A DNA stretch of 46,151 bases from a virus. Under the pieces are notes generated by a model. The model was given only the letters and a program-made list of their open reading frames with translations, searched no databases and was not told the DNA's origin. Location: the IMG/VR virus record IMGVR_UViG_3300030085_004566, positions 1 to 46,151 of that record, one strand, 5' to 3'. Shown here one piece after another: positions 16,801-25,686 of the stretch; positions within the stretch are counted from its first letter, which is position 1, and every line of letters begins with the position of its first letter. Both the position numbers and the translations under genes were made by a program.

Positions 16801-19800
16801 ATTACAGAAGTCAATGGAGATATACTCACATTAAATGGTACTTACGAAGGATTGGCACCAGATGGTGCAGTATTAGATAATGATGCAAACATAAGGTCGT
16901 TCCAAGATTTTACAGACTTTTCAATTATGTACACATCTTCTTTAGCAGAGAAAAGTCCAGTATATGGTTCTTTAAGAGGTGATATACAACAGATAGTTGG
17001 AAACAATATTTTTCTTACGGATAGTTACGAGTTACTTGGTCAAGAATCAGACCATGATTTCTCAAATGATTTAGACATAACCGTAGGTTCACATTTTCCA
17101 AAATGGTTTATACAATATCCAAACGATAGTAGTCAAGATTTAAGTAAATTAGTTAAAACAGGTCCTGATGATTATCATTTGATATCTAATTTTAAAATTG
17201 ATACACAGACCTATGAGGATTATCCACACGCAGTTGCTTATAAATTATATGAACCACTTCCTAATGAAGTAAAGGAAAAAGATTTTGTTACCATCGTTAG
17301 AGAGATGATACCACCAATCGAAGAAAACATTGAATTATTTCCTTTTGTTGAAGAATCGATTAGTGACATAGTTTTAAGAACACCTGAATTTCAAAATTTA
17401 AATAGTCCGATTGGTGCAGGTATTACAGAATTTCAAAGCTACAATAATTTAGTTTCTAATGATCCTGGAATAAAAGAGGAAATTGAAAACGAATTAATTA
17501 GTGGTAGTTTTACTGCAGATATTAATGTTGATTATGGTAGATTTGAAAACTTTATTCACTTTAGTTCTGCTGAACAACGACTTAAAAACTTTAAATATAA
17601 ATTAGATTTAATAGAATCATATACTGATAGAAGTGCTTCGTTAGCAGGTGCAGGTAGTGGTTCTACTGGTAGATATAAGGTAAAGGCAGATCCTGGAAAT
17701 GGTGCATATCTAATAGTTTCAGAATCAGGAGCAGCAAATCCATCGTTTGTTCCTGTTAGTGGTTCTGTTTCTCAAATACAACATTGGGAAAATAAAAGAC
17801 GAGAAGTCATTACTAACTTTGATAATTTCGAAAAGTATATGTTCAATCAGACTTCATCTTTTACAACTTCGTCTATTGGTTTGGTTCATGAAAATGCATG
17901 GCCAAAAGAAAGTGGAGCTGGTACATATTCAAGTCCGTATGTTTTATATAGAACATCACAATCACTTGCAGATACTTGGTACTCCAATCAATTAGTGTCC
18001 GCTTCAAATTACGATAAGTCCAATAAACATAGATTACAAGGTCATCTTCCAATGTTTATTCAAGATGATGAGTCAAATAGTGTCATGTTAAAATTCATAG
18101 ATATGATGGGACATCACTTTGATGATATTTGGACATTCGTAAAGGCCATGACAGATGTTCATGATAAAAGAGATAAGTTAACAGAAGGTATCGCTAAAAA
18201 TTTATTACATCCAGTTGCACAATCACTTGGATGGGAAGTATTTGATGGTAAAGATTTAATATCATTACCACAATATATGTTTGGAATGTCAGTAAGTGGT
18301 TCTGAAACACCACATGAATATTCTGTAACACCAGATAGAGATATATCAAGAGAGATATGGAGTCGTATTGTAAGTAACATACCTTACTTTTTAAAGACAA
18401 AAGGAACTTCACGAGCAATTAAAGGATTGATAAGTTGTTATGGTATACCTTCTACTATACTAAGAGTTATGGAGTATGGAGGACCTAAGTTACCAGACCA
18501 ACCTTCTGATTTTCAAATAACAAGAAAATTTACAAAGGCGTTAAATTTCTTTGGTGCACCACATAACACATATGTAGAATATGATGCATGGACACCATCC
18601 ACACAAGGTGAAGCACCAACGGACAGACATCCAGATACTATCGAATTTAGATTCAGAGCCGCTAGTGGTTCAAATCAAGTATTGGTAAGACGAGGTACAG
18701 ATTGGGCAATTAGATTAAAAGATAATGGTTCTTCGGATAGATATGGTCATGTATCGTTTATGTTAAGTGGTAGTAATGGATATAGTGAAGTTTCTTCATC
18801 TGAATTACCTGTTTACGATGGTGACTATTGGTCTGTAATGTTAACACGAACCTTGAAAACTGGTGGTTATTTAGAAAGTAATTTCTCTGGTTCTGATGTC
18901 AATTACAATTTATACACCAAACAATATGATTCGGGTAGAAGTAAAATAGTATACGAATCAGAACAGACTATGTTAATAAGTGGTTCTATGTCTGTGGCAT
19001 CAGCATCATATAACTTATCATATTCTGGAAGTGGAACAACCGTAACGATAGGTGGTCCTGAAGAAAATACATTTTTTGGTGAATCGTTTAGTGGTTCTAT
19101 GATGGAGTACAGAAATTGGACTACACCATTGTTTGAATCAGCATTTGATAATCATGTTGCCGCTCCAATATCTTTTGATGGTAATTCTATTTCTGCATCC
19201 TATGTGGATTTAGTTACTCGATATTCGTTTGATGATGATAAAGATTTAAGTGATAGTTCAAATCAATGGTTTCAAGATTCATCAGCTGACCAAACTTATA
19301 CATCATCTGCAGCACCACATAATTATACAAGTTTATTATCACCACATTTTGTATCTGTCGTAGATGAAAATAAATTTAAAGTTCCTAATTTAGGCCCAAG
19401 TTCAAAGTCAGCAAAAAAATTAAGAATAGAGGCAGATGAGAGAATTGATAAAGTTGGAAATCCTGTATTAAAATTTGGTGAAAGTATTACAATACCAGCA
19501 TATGATAATGCACCAGTTGATAGTAATAAACTTGGTATATTCTTTTCACCATCTGCAGCAATAGATGAAGATATTATATCATCGTTTCCAAATATTGATT
19601 TTGACCAATACATTGGTGATCCAAGAGACCAATACAAAGAACAATACACGGGATTACAAACTGCAAGAAATTTATATTGGAAAAAATACGCAGGACCTAA
19701 TAACTTTTGGGATTATTTAAGATTATTAAAATATTACGATAGTTCGTTGTACAAACAAGTCAAGTCTTTAATACCTGCTCGTGCAAATGCTACAGTTGGT

Positions 19801-20754
19801 ATATTGATAGAACCTACTATTTTTGAACGAGATAAAGTAATTATAGGAAAAGTACCGACATTAGAACCATCACATCATGTTACAAGAATTGATGTATCAA
19901 ATGAATACTCAGAATCTGCTGATTTTAAAATGTTTGAGGATAAAATGAATTGGTCTAATCCATTTGGAATTAATAAAGAAAAAATGGTTACTGGTTCTTA
20001 TCTTTCTTCTTCTGCAGCATATGAAACATTTGAAACAAATTTAACCTATGTGGATCCGTTTAGAGTAAATTATTATACACAACAGAGTGGTTCAGAACCA
20101 AGAGGTTTTATATCAGCTTCTGCTGAAGATATAACTCCGTGGGGATTAAATACCGCACCATTAAACTTTCGTGATCCGTTTAGAAGAAATCAACAAACAC
20201 AAGAAACTGGATCTGGTATCGTACTAACAGCAGATTTTGTTTCATTCAGTGCTCCAAGTGAGACCTTATCAGAACAAGCAGCAGGAACTGGTTCATTTGT
20301 ACTGAAACATATTTTAGAAAGACCAGCATTATATGGTATTGGTGATAGAGATACAAGTGGTTATTATGGTAGTGATTATTTTGGTTCAACAATACAAAAA
20401 GGTAGTGTTAAGACTATATTTGAAGAAGTTTTGATGCCTCGTGTAGAGGATAATGTTTTATCAAAAAACAATATGGAAGTAATGTATTTTTATACTTCTT
20501 CCGTAGATGCAGCAAGACACATGCCAAACTCATCGAGTTTTATTTTATCTGATTTGGATAATAAATGGGATGAAGCAATAGGAACTAACAGATTGTTTTA
20601 TGAAGGATGTGTTTTAACCGAAGATGATACAATACAAGATTCGAATAATGATTATGCAGAAAATTCACCTGCATTTGAAACATTTCTTGTTTCACCAACT
20701 AAGTTAGTAACGGGTGACAAAACTACAACTAAGTTAGAAGTAAAGAATAAATAA
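13891..20754 (+). CDS. 7: Giant baseplate/tail protein with gp7/P2-I-like segment and carbohydrate-binding-like modules
   Basis: 2287 residues, start overlapping the previous stop. A CBM-like jelly roll begins near residue 268 (NLVTNGDFSNGDG) and ends near 425; a second Trp-rich jelly-roll-like module lies at about 815-955. Around 1390-1535 comes MLKFIDMMGHHFDDIWTFVK and then IPYFLKTKGTSRAIKGLISC, resembling the Tail_P2_I pattern; P2 I and T4 gp7 occupy the position after J/gp6, as here. A LamG/concanavalin-like fold follows at about 1585-1765 (IEFRFRAASGSNQ ... DYWSVMLTR). The C-terminal part carries repeated short motifs such as YVDPFRVNYYTQ and NFRDPFRRNQQT. It is probably the large wedge protein and may bind glycans; gene symbol tentative. 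Confidence 0.65.
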   Translation: MAKKKLTLDPQSGKLSRLNEQDLPLIAIDGLHDGDPVVPFGTSPNDIIQYCVYDMEDNYLASGELEFPLPTSLDVGAHVRNLGFERGNYQLKYNFLRRIGGSDNVVLTKKSDKSLFNGQYVIEPDGRIFASHSPTPDSNIPIIDENGELIELLVQEDKYWLQEISPSRTEIRIRPNPAIVDLDWFEKFRLLGFTCLSFSDVNGESHITFSDDGKVATINNSNLQLDQSMVGGTLKIREAFVIDYEETRQEITNYTPVVDLVTLPVTPNLVTNGDFSNGDGIKEVGQTSGNHDFPNDVENPGNSKYILQTESDGSRNNYTLLLDGIPGENYIISCWAYWTEDWPDSQKQLLTGGIENNNTFTNFNDTDRQISSVKIIDDKQWNQYYKVITIPENSNGTIKLNLGMTNSSTDTGTRWITNVQVEAGSLNGAPTPFIVDERAEETDSPTSGLITFISDNRVQATLTSEDEGFVPTMAGEVVDGVMVRNRGILTIRDAYVVDETFSQNEDLIVVDEIPLKNPDGSDISKSEREFRVSPYHGMGDENFITLQVDNQFDLFATTDDGNETLIGSGDDWRVAQTFDLPNQLASLRIVTTNDGGPAAFIAKIIYSGTEIKTGDASLEYEGILRDWQRRTLSGEVDLPPAIERVGPWSIISNSTSESTIGNAWKTLARAGKGPWGDNVDDDLRDCKWIWSSNLGDNQELQWEWNAGDSVTEKIWQFPDPDIWSDAVKPEGWSDGFNSFNWGGNDDRRLDRSRWHSGWLGYHAKWVDGEGEFGGTAIKMIDKNSQFGAPNHDEYEGIHKTGFNTDVNQPTTLVHRWMGISQTLPHKMVAQGVEVGDQITVTWTQKSDTPNKGAMVGLYHYRKSNGQSTWGPNLENHPATIGDDENGIPMNAAFEREFLRYIPISKVGEWEQVSWTGTVEEDWDLTKPTVIYIYGHYGPEGITWVENVSVAKTEVDSSIHINPTTAPLVAQITEVNGDILTLNGTYEGLAPDGAVLDNDANIRSFQDFTDFSIMYTSSLAEKSPVYGSLRGDIQQIVGNNIFLTDSYELLGQESDHDFSNDLDITVGSHFPKWFIQYPNDSSQDLSKLVKTGPDDYHLISNFKIDTQTYEDYPHAVAYKLYEPLPNEVKEKDFVTIVREMIPPIEENIELFPFVEESISDIVLRTPEFQNLNSPIGAGITEFQSYNNLVSNDPGIKEEIENELISGSFTADINVDYGRFENFIHFSSAEQRLKNFKYKLDLIESYTDRSASLAGAGSGSTGRYKVKADPGNGAYLIVSESGAANPSFVPVSGSVSQIQHWENKRREVITNFDNFEKYMFNQTSSFTTSSIGLVHENAWPKESGAGTYSSPYVLYRTSQSLADTWYSNQLVSASNYDKSNKHRLQGHLPMFIQDDESNSVMLKFIDMMGHHFDDIWTFVKAMTDVHDKRDKLTEGIAKNLLHPVAQSLGWEVFDGKDLISLPQYMFGMSVSGSETPHEYSVTPDRDISREIWSRIVSNIPYFLKTKGTSRAIKGLISCYGIPSTILRVMEYGGPKLPDQPSDFQITRKFTKALNFFGAPHNTYVEYDAWTPSTQGEAPTDRHPDTIEFRFRAASGSNQVLVRRGTDWAIRLKDNGSSDRYGHVSFMLSGSNGYSEVSSSELPVYDGDYWSVMLTRTLKTGGYLESNFSGSDVNYNLYTKQYDSGRSKIVYESEQTMLISGSMSVASASYNLSYSGSGTTVTIGGPEENTFFGESFSGSMMEYRNWTTPLFESAFDNHVAAPISFDGNSISASYVDLVTRYSFDDDKDLSDSSNQWFQDSSADQTYTSSAAPHNYTSLLSPHFVSVVDENKFKVPNLGPSSKSAKKLRIEADERIDKVGNPVLKFGESITIPAYDNAPVDSNKLGIFFSPSAAIDEDIISSFPNIDFDQYIGDPRDQYKEQYTGLQTARNLYWKKYAGPNNFWDYLRLLKYYDSSLYKQVKSLIPARANATVGILIEPTIFERDKVIIGKVPTLEPSHHVTRIDVSNEYSESADFKMFEDKMNWSNPFGINKEKMVTGSYLSSSAAYETFETNLTYVDPFRVNYYTQQSGSEPRGFISASAEDITPWGLNTAPLNFRDPFRRNQQTQETGSGIVLTADFVSFSAPSETLSEQAAGTGSFVLKHILERPALYGIGDRDTSGYYGSDYFGSTIQKGSVKTIFEEVLMPRVEDNVLSKNNMEVMYFYTSSVDAARHMPNSSSFILSDLDNKWDEAIGTNRLFYEGCVLTEDDTIQDSNNDYAENSPAFETFLVSPTKLVTGDKTTTKLEVKNK

Positions 20755-20774
20755 TACAAAAAATTAAAAAGGAT

Positions 20775-20784
20775 TATATTTATA
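20775..20784 (+). promoter_or_regulatory. Late-promoter-like element before first paralogue cluster
   Basis: TATATTTATA lies 63 bases before ATG 20848 in the 93-base gap after the giant gene. It matches the full element exactly. Confidence 0.5.
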
Positions 20785-20847
20785 GATGAACAATAAGTTA
20801 TATTATATCGAATCTAAAAATAAAATCCGTACATAGGAGATAATAAA

Positions 20848-21681
20848 ATGGGATATTTAAATAATACGAGCAGAGTTTTGGACGCTATATTGACAAAGAA
20901 AGGACGAGAGATTTTGTCAAGTGGTGGTGACTTTGCTGTAACAAAGTTTGCACTTGGTGATGATGAGATAGATTATTCTCTTTGGGATACTACTCATACA
21001 AATGGAACTGATTTCTATGGTGCAGTAATTGATAATCTACCAGCACTTGAACCTTTCAATGATCCTTCCGAGATTATGAAATATAAACTCGTAACAAGGT
21101 CACCTGGAACAGGAGCTATGGAAAAGATAATAGATGGTGGTAATACTGCCACTAATTTAGTTGGATTAAAATTTTACGCTGACGAGGGTGAGGGTGGTAC
21201 GAATAGAATCACCGTAAATAGTGACCTCGTTACTACAAAATTGGGACATGGTACAAATGGTAATGCACTAATTAACATTACTAAAATAGCCAATGTAGAA
21301 AATGGTAACTTAGACCATCCTTTATTTTCAAACGAACTATATACCGTAACATTGTTAGATTCGAGTGTTGCAATTTTAGGACCTACATATGACCTCATAG
21401 ATGGTAATAATGTGATTAACCTTCAAAACGATGATGGTACACTTTCTCCAACAGATAGAAAATGGGTGCCTTTCGTAGATAATGTACAACATATATCACA
21501 AACCGTATCGGGTTGTATACTTGGTAGTGGTAATAATTTGAACATTGGAACACCTGGAAATACATCTAATCTTAGAATATATCCAAAGAGATTGACGGCA
21601 ACCACGAGTACTTCAATAATAATAACTGGTGAATCATCAGGAGCAGTATTAGAGTTTCCAATAACAATTACTTATTCTTAA
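20848..21681 (+). CDS. Structural paralogue family A, member 1
   Basis: 277 residues. The N-terminus (MGYLNNTSRVLDAILTKKGR, then FAVTKFALGDDEIDYSLWD) recurs in the next three family members. The N-terminal ~85 residues are the conserved module; the C-terminus ends in a short beta domain (TSIIITGESSGAVLEFPITI) that also recurs. The middle is variable. SD TAGGAGA before ATG 20848. Family members occur as tandem copies in distant T4-type phages and are presumed virion proteins; the exact location (neck, tail fibre or collar) cannot be told. Confidence 0.65.
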   Translation: MGYLNNTSRVLDAILTKKGREILSSGGDFAVTKFALGDDEIDYSLWDTTHTNGTDFYGAVIDNLPALEPFNDPSEIMKYKLVTRSPGTGAMEKIIDGGNTATNLVGLKFYADEGEGGTNRITVNSDLVTTKLGHGTNGNALINITKIANVENGNLDHPLFSNELYTVTLLDSSVAILGPTYDLIDGNNVINLQNDDGTLSPTDRKWVPFVDNVQHISQTVSGCILGSGNNLNIGTPGNTSNLRIYPKRLTATTSTSIIITGESSGAVLEFPITITYS

Positions 21682-21694
21682 AGGATAAACCATA

Positions 21695-22393
21695 ATGGGA
21701 TTTATAAATAATACTTCACAAATCATAAATGCCGTATTAACCAAAAAGGGTAAACAATATCTTGCAAAAAGTGATGGTAAGTTTAATATTACCAAATTCG
21801 CTTTAAGTGATGACGAAATAGATTACACCTTATGGGATACAGCACATCCAAAAGGAACGGATTATTTTGGGGCGGTGATTGAAAGTACTCCTATGTTAGA
21901 ACCTTGTGTAGATCCTGAAGTGGTGATGAAATATAGATTGTTTACGATGCCAGTTGGAACTAAGGCGTTACCATATATTAATAATGTGACACCGAGTTCA
22001 TTACTTGGAGATAACGCCTTGACTACTGGATATAATCCAGATAATCAACCAAATTACGCACTTGAAGATCATGTGATAAATCCACACACACAAGGAGCGG
22101 AAGGTGCGTTCACCAATGAAAATTATAGTTTCTTAGTGTTAAATAAGAATGTGGTTGATATTGGTATCGGTCAAGGTGATGCAGTAGACTATAATGTTGG
22201 AGCAACTTATAGTGAAGAAAGTGGAAGGTTGGTTAAAAAAGTTGTTGGTAGAGTGGCCACAATAACAACCGCAATAGGTACTCCTGGAACATCGAGGGAA
22301 ACCTCAATTATCATAACTGGTCAGATGTCAGGAGCAATATATGTTTTACCAGTTAAAGTAAATTATGTAGATAATACACCAACGGGTGGATAA
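21695..22393 (+). CDS. Structural paralogue family A, member 2
   Basis: 232 residues with the same module order as member 1: MGFINNTSQIINAVLTKKGK, FNITKFALSDDEIDYTLWD, a variable middle, and a final strand pair TSIIITGQMSGAIYVLPVKV. It follows member 1 by 13 bases. The shorter middle region is the main difference. Confidence 0.65.
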   Translation: MGFINNTSQIINAVLTKKGKQYLAKSDGKFNITKFALSDDEIDYTLWDTAHPKGTDYFGAVIESTPMLEPCVDPEVVMKYRLFTMPVGTKALPYINNVTPSSLLGDNALTTGYNPDNQPNYALEDHVINPHTQGAEGAFTNENYSFLVLNKNVVDIGIGQGDAVDYNVGATYSEESGRLVKKVVGRVATITTAIGTPGTSRETSIIITGQMSGAIYVLPVKVNYVDNTPTGG

Positions 22394-22394
22394 A

Positions 22395-22820
22395 ATGGGA
22401 TTTATAGATAAAAGTGATTTAGTTATAGATGCAATATTAACCAATAAGGGTAGAGATTATTTAAGAAAGGCGGTATTTGGACAAAACCAAAACCAAGAGC
22501 ATGTCATCACTAAATTTGCACTATCAGATGATGAAATAGATTATGGATTATGGGATGAAACCGTTGAAGATGGAGATATAACTTTTACTAAACAATATGG
22601 TAAGGTAATTGATAATCAACCAGTAACAGAACCGAATGTAAATTGGAGAAGTCCAAGTGATAGTGAGGTGATGAGATATTTACTTTTTAAAAGGATTATA
22701 GAGAAGAATGATGATTCTACCTCGACATATAATCCAAATAAAGAAGGGAATGATGAAACACCATACCAAGTGGGAAAGGAAAATCCTAAAGGTGATGGTC
22801 TTTCATTTGAAAAGACATAA
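22395..22820 (+). CDS. Structural paralogue family A, member 3 (N-terminal part)
   Basis: The start at ATG 22395 (MGFIDKSDLVIDAILTNKGR) matches the family N-terminus; an in-frame GTG at 22386 lies inside the upstream gene. 141 residues covering the conserved module (HVITKFALSDDEIDYGLWDE) and part of the middle, then a stop (TAA) overlapping ATG 22820. It lacks the C-terminal beta domain, which is encoded by the next reading frame. The pair therefore corresponds to one family protein split into two. Confidence 0.6.
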   Translation: MGFIDKSDLVIDAILTNKGRDYLRKAVFGQNQNQEHVITKFALSDDEIDYGLWDETVEDGDITFTKQYGKVIDNQPVTEPNVNWRSPSDSEVMRYLLFKRIIEKNDDSTSTYNPNKEGNDETPYQVGKENPKGDGLSFEKT

Positions 22821-23098
22821 TGCCAAAAGTAAAAGTAAAACAAGATGGAAAAGATGGTAAGGGAAAACCCTTAACCTTAACTGCCAAATCAATAAGAGTA
22901 AAGGCAAAGGAAGTTCAGACTGCTAGAAATTCAAGTATAAAGGTTACTGGTTTAAAAAGTGGAGCAGTATTCTACATTGATTTGATTGTAAACAATGGAG
23001 ATAAAGTAAAAGGATTTTATCAACCTGCTGTCACATTAACAAATCCAAATGTACCTACGGCTGGATTTGATTATAGGATTATTGGTGGAGGAAAATAA
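22820..23098 (+). CDS. Structural paralogue family A, member 3 (C-terminal part)
   Basis: 92 residues beginning MPKVKVKQDGKDGKGKPL. The segment SSIKVTGLKSGAVFYIDLIV aligns with the C-terminal strands of members 1 and 2, so this supplies the part missing from the preceding gene. The start overlaps the stop (TAATG) and has only a weak SD, favouring translational coupling. The end, VPTAGFDYRIIGGGK, resembles the first strand of a PKD domain. The stop overlaps member 4 start (TAATG). Confidence 0.6.
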   Translation: MPKVKVKQDGKDGKGKPLTLTAKSIRVKAKEVQTARNSSIKVTGLKSGAVFYIDLIVNNGDKVKGFYQPAVTLTNPNVPTAGFDYRIIGGGK

Positions 23099-23871
23099 TG
23101 GGATATTTAGACAAATCTAAAAGAACCGTTACAGCACATTTTACAAAGAGAGGTAGAGAATTATTAGCAAATGCTATAGCTGGTGATACGAGTGGTGATT
23201 ATATAATTACACAATATGCACTTGGAGATGATGAAATTGATTACTCTTTATACGATGAAACTTTATCATCTAATTTGATGGGTAGAGTTATTGAAAATGC
23301 ACCTATTCTTGAATCATTTTTAAGTGACCAAGAACAAATGAATTTTTTTATACATAGAGAAACACCACCCATTACACAACAATCTACGGTATCCAATGTA
23401 CCAGCACAAATTGTGTTGAAAGGACAAGGAGATGTGTTTGATATAGAACCCGTAACTGAAAATTTTGTTGGGGGAGAAGATTATGAATTTGTACTTGAAC
23501 ATGATAATATTGTGGAGATGTATGATGGTTCAAATCCACCAGTAGCAGATTTTACTTATTCTATATATGAAGAAGTTAGTGATAATATAGCACCAAAAGA
23601 TGATGTGGTAGATGATAAAGATACACTACCGAAAGAGGAAAAAGATGTTTCACCAACATCTTTTGATGAAGAATTAATAATAAAAGATGAGATTTATAAG
23701 GAAAAAGAAACAAATAAAGAAACAGAAAATTTAAAAGACAAAGAAGAACAAAAAACTATTTCAGATACAGAAAAGGAAATAGTTAAAGAAGTAGAAAAGG
23801 CGATTGAGAAACAAACAGTTGCAACTTATCCACCAATAGCCAATTTTAATTGGTTTGAGGTTACGGAGTAA
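23098..23871 (+). CDS. Structural paralogue family A, member 4, with charged tail
   Basis: 257 residues. The family module is at the N-terminus (MGYLDKSKRTVTAHFTKRGR, YIITQYALGDDEIDYSLYDE). PPVADFTYSIYEEV near residue 147 looks like a PKD first strand; then comes a long Lys/Glu/Asp-rich helical linker, and the protein ends YPPIANFNWFEVTE, a second PKD-like first strand with no domain body after it. The PKD body continues in the next gene. Its unusual linker distinguishes it from the other members. Confidence 0.6.
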   Translation: MGYLDKSKRTVTAHFTKRGRELLANAIAGDTSGDYIITQYALGDDEIDYSLYDETLSSNLMGRVIENAPILESFLSDQEQMNFFIHRETPPITQQSTVSNVPAQIVLKGQGDVFDIEPVTENFVGGEDYEFVLEHDNIVEMYDGSNPPVADFTYSIYEEVSDNIAPKDDVVDDKDTLPKEEKDVSPTSFDEELIIKDEIYKEKETNKETENLKDKEEQKTISDTEKEIVKEVEKAIEKQTVATYPPIANFNWFEVTE

Positions 23872-23885
23872 AAGGAGAATTTTAA

Positions 23886-24164
23886 ATGCCTAATTATAAA
23901 CCATACACCATTCAGATGAATAATACATCTTCAGGAGATAACTTGACTTATCTTTGGGATTTTGGTGATGGTACTACTTCAACAGAGGCCGAACCTCGAC
24001 ATACATTTGATGATGGAGTTTTTACCATAACATTGACAATTGGAAATCAATATGGTACTGCAACAACTTCAGCACAAATAATAGTTGAGGAGCCAGATAC
24101 ATCATTTGAGAATAGTGACGATGATTCCAGTAAAGGTAAATCTTCACCAAAATTAAAAATGTAA
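23886..24164 (+). CDS. PKD-domain protein lacking the first strand (1)
   Basis: 92 residues: PYTIQMNNTSSGDNLTYLWD, FGDGTTSTEAEPRHTF, ITLTIGNQYGTATTS. This is a PKD beta-sandwich with the hallmark WDFGDG, but the usual N-terminal PxAxFxxxP strand is absent. That strand is found at the end of the upstream protein (YPPIANFNWF). SD AAAGGAGA before ATG 23886 shows an independent start, so the break is real in the sequence given. The C-terminus is a short acidic/basic tail. PKD domains are common adhesion or spacer modules. Confidence 0.75.
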   Translation: MPNYKPYTIQMNNTSSGDNLTYLWDFGDGTTSTEAEPRHTFDDGVFTITLTIGNQYGTATTSAQIIVEEPDTSFENSDDDSSKGKSSPKLKM

Positions 24165-24177
24165 AGAGAGATATAAT

Positions 24178-24534
24178 ATGCCAACAGGAACAATGAATTA
24201 CGCACCACTTACTATTTCATTTACAAATACATCAAAAGGAGATGGATTGAAATATAATTGGGATTTTGGAGATGGGGTGACATCAGTAAAACCAAATCCA
24301 ACTCACACTTTTAATGAAGGAGCCCATACCGTAACTTTAACCGTAACAAATGCAAACGGGTCATCTACTACAACAGCACAAATTGTTGCATTACCAACTG
24401 CAAAAGAAAAGGAAGTTGATATACCAGACAAGGGTGGAAAAGATGAGGCATTTCCATTGTTTGATATTGATAAATCAAACATACCAGGAAAAGAAGGAAA
24501 CAACAACAAGGGTGATGTTGAGTTGGAAAAATAA
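24178..24534 (+). CDS. PKD-domain protein lacking the first strand (2)
   Basis: 118 residues: PLTISFTNTSKGDGLKYNWD, FGDGVTSVKPNPTHTF, VTLTVTNANGSSTTT, a PKD domain again missing its first strand, then a charged, Gly/Lys-rich tail of about 45 residues. SD AGAGA lies before ATG 24178. Clearly paralogous to the preceding gene. Likely part of the same tail or fibre assembly. Confidence 0.75.
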   Translation: MPTGTMNYAPLTISFTNTSKGDGLKYNWDFGDGVTSVKPNPTHTFNEGAHTVTLTVTNANGSSTTTAQIVALPTAKEKEVDIPDKGGKDEAFPLFDIDKSNIPGKEGNNNKGDVELEK

Positions 24535-24555
24535 TTAACGAGAATAAATTAAATG

Positions 24556-24565
24556 TATATTTATA
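24556..24565 (+). promoter_or_regulatory. Late-promoter-like element before second paralogue cluster
   Basis: TATATTTATA, identical to the copy at 20775, ends 16 bases before ATG 24582, with AGGAG in between. Confidence 0.5.
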
Positions 24566-24581
24566 CATATAGGAGAATATA

Positions 24582-25670
24582 ATGAGCGACAACACAAACT
24601 TTTTTACAGAACTTACGGGTACGGATAAGAGAACCAATATCCCAAGTACCATATCATCGCCGGTGTGGTCGGGAGGTTCTGCAACCTTAGAATTTACTAC
24701 GGGAAATACTGCAGGAGTAATAACAGCGGTATATACTGGATCTGTTCAGAGTGCTAGTAGTGGGGATTACTACTACGATATCTTTGATAAGGTCGGTAGT
24801 GATACTACACGAGAAGTACAATTTGCAGTAGCGTATGGACATTACGCAGGTAGTGGTTCTTTGAATACCTCAACTGGAAATAACCCATCTAAGGCGATAT
24901 ATAGACAATTTAGAAACATAGGTTTAAGGAACGCAGCAAGTACAGATTTATTTCAGTTTCCTGATGGAAATGCACAATCAACTATTGAGGACATATATGT
25001 AATCAATGTTAACAGAGCTAGATACAGAGAAAAAATCGATCCAGGTAATTGGGAACTTTGGTTAAGTGGTAGTAATGGTGGAAATGGTCAAAATTTAATA
25101 AAATTAATTGACGATAGTGGAGCAACCGCAGATTCTTCAGTAAATGCATCTAAAAGAGTATTTAATGTTGTTAGTGGTTCAATACAAAGTGGAGCATCTG
25201 TAATAAAAACGGAAGCTTCAAGTGAAGGTGTTACATCGGGTTCATATGGATTATTTTATCCTGAATTGGGAATGATTGTATTAAACGCTACTCGTTTAAA
25301 TGTAGCAACTGATTTAAATCTCGGAACGGATAGAACTGCAGATACAAACCAAAATAACGCATTTAAATTAGTTGAGGCTATTCATCGAGGTGGTAAGTTT
25401 CAAGCTCGTAGAGAAGAACAGATTAAATCTTCTCATTATTTTTGTAGGGTAAAATCTGATGAATATAACTTTAGTCAGAATCCAACTTACTATCAAGGAA
25501 CAAATGCAGAATTACAAAATAATACTTTTGTTCAAGATCCTAAATCATACATAACTACGGTTGGACTTTATAACAATAACAATGAATTGTTAGCGGTCGC
25601 CAAACTAAGTCAACCTTTATTGAAATCCAGAGATAGAGAAGCTGTAATTAAAGTACGATTAGACTTTTAG
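24582..25670 (+). CDS. Structural paralogue family B, member 1
   Basis: 362 residues. Shared marks with the two following genes: an N-terminal variable part, FAVAYGHYAGSGS, VNRARYREKIDPGNWELWLSG, LFYPELGMIVLNA, and the C-terminal YITTVGLYNNNNELLAVAKL followed by a basic strand. These are Ser/Gly/Thr-rich beta-proteins without signal or membrane segments. Probably a virion protein (tail or fibre component); it starts a three-gene run under its own promoter-like element. Confidence 0.65.
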   Translation: MSDNTNFFTELTGTDKRTNIPSTISSPVWSGGSATLEFTTGNTAGVITAVYTGSVQSASSGDYYYDIFDKVGSDTTREVQFAVAYGHYAGSGSLNTSTGNNPSKAIYRQFRNIGLRNAASTDLFQFPDGNAQSTIEDIYVINVNRARYREKIDPGNWELWLSGSNGGNGQNLIKLIDDSGATADSSVNASKRVFNVVSGSIQSGASVIKTEASSEGVTSGSYGLFYPELGMIVLNATRLNVATDLNLGTDRTADTNQNNAFKLVEAIHRGGKFQARREEQIKSSHYFCRVKSDEYNFSQNPTYYQGTNAELQNNTFVQDPKSYITTVGLYNNNNELLAVAKLSQPLLKSRDREAVIKVRLDF

Positions 25671-25686
25671 GAAAAGGAGATTTTAA

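Noticed and set aside
22386-22394. GTG start three codons upstream of member 3
   Set aside because: It lies in the previous gene, and the paralogues all start at the MGF/MGY position that matches ATG 22395.
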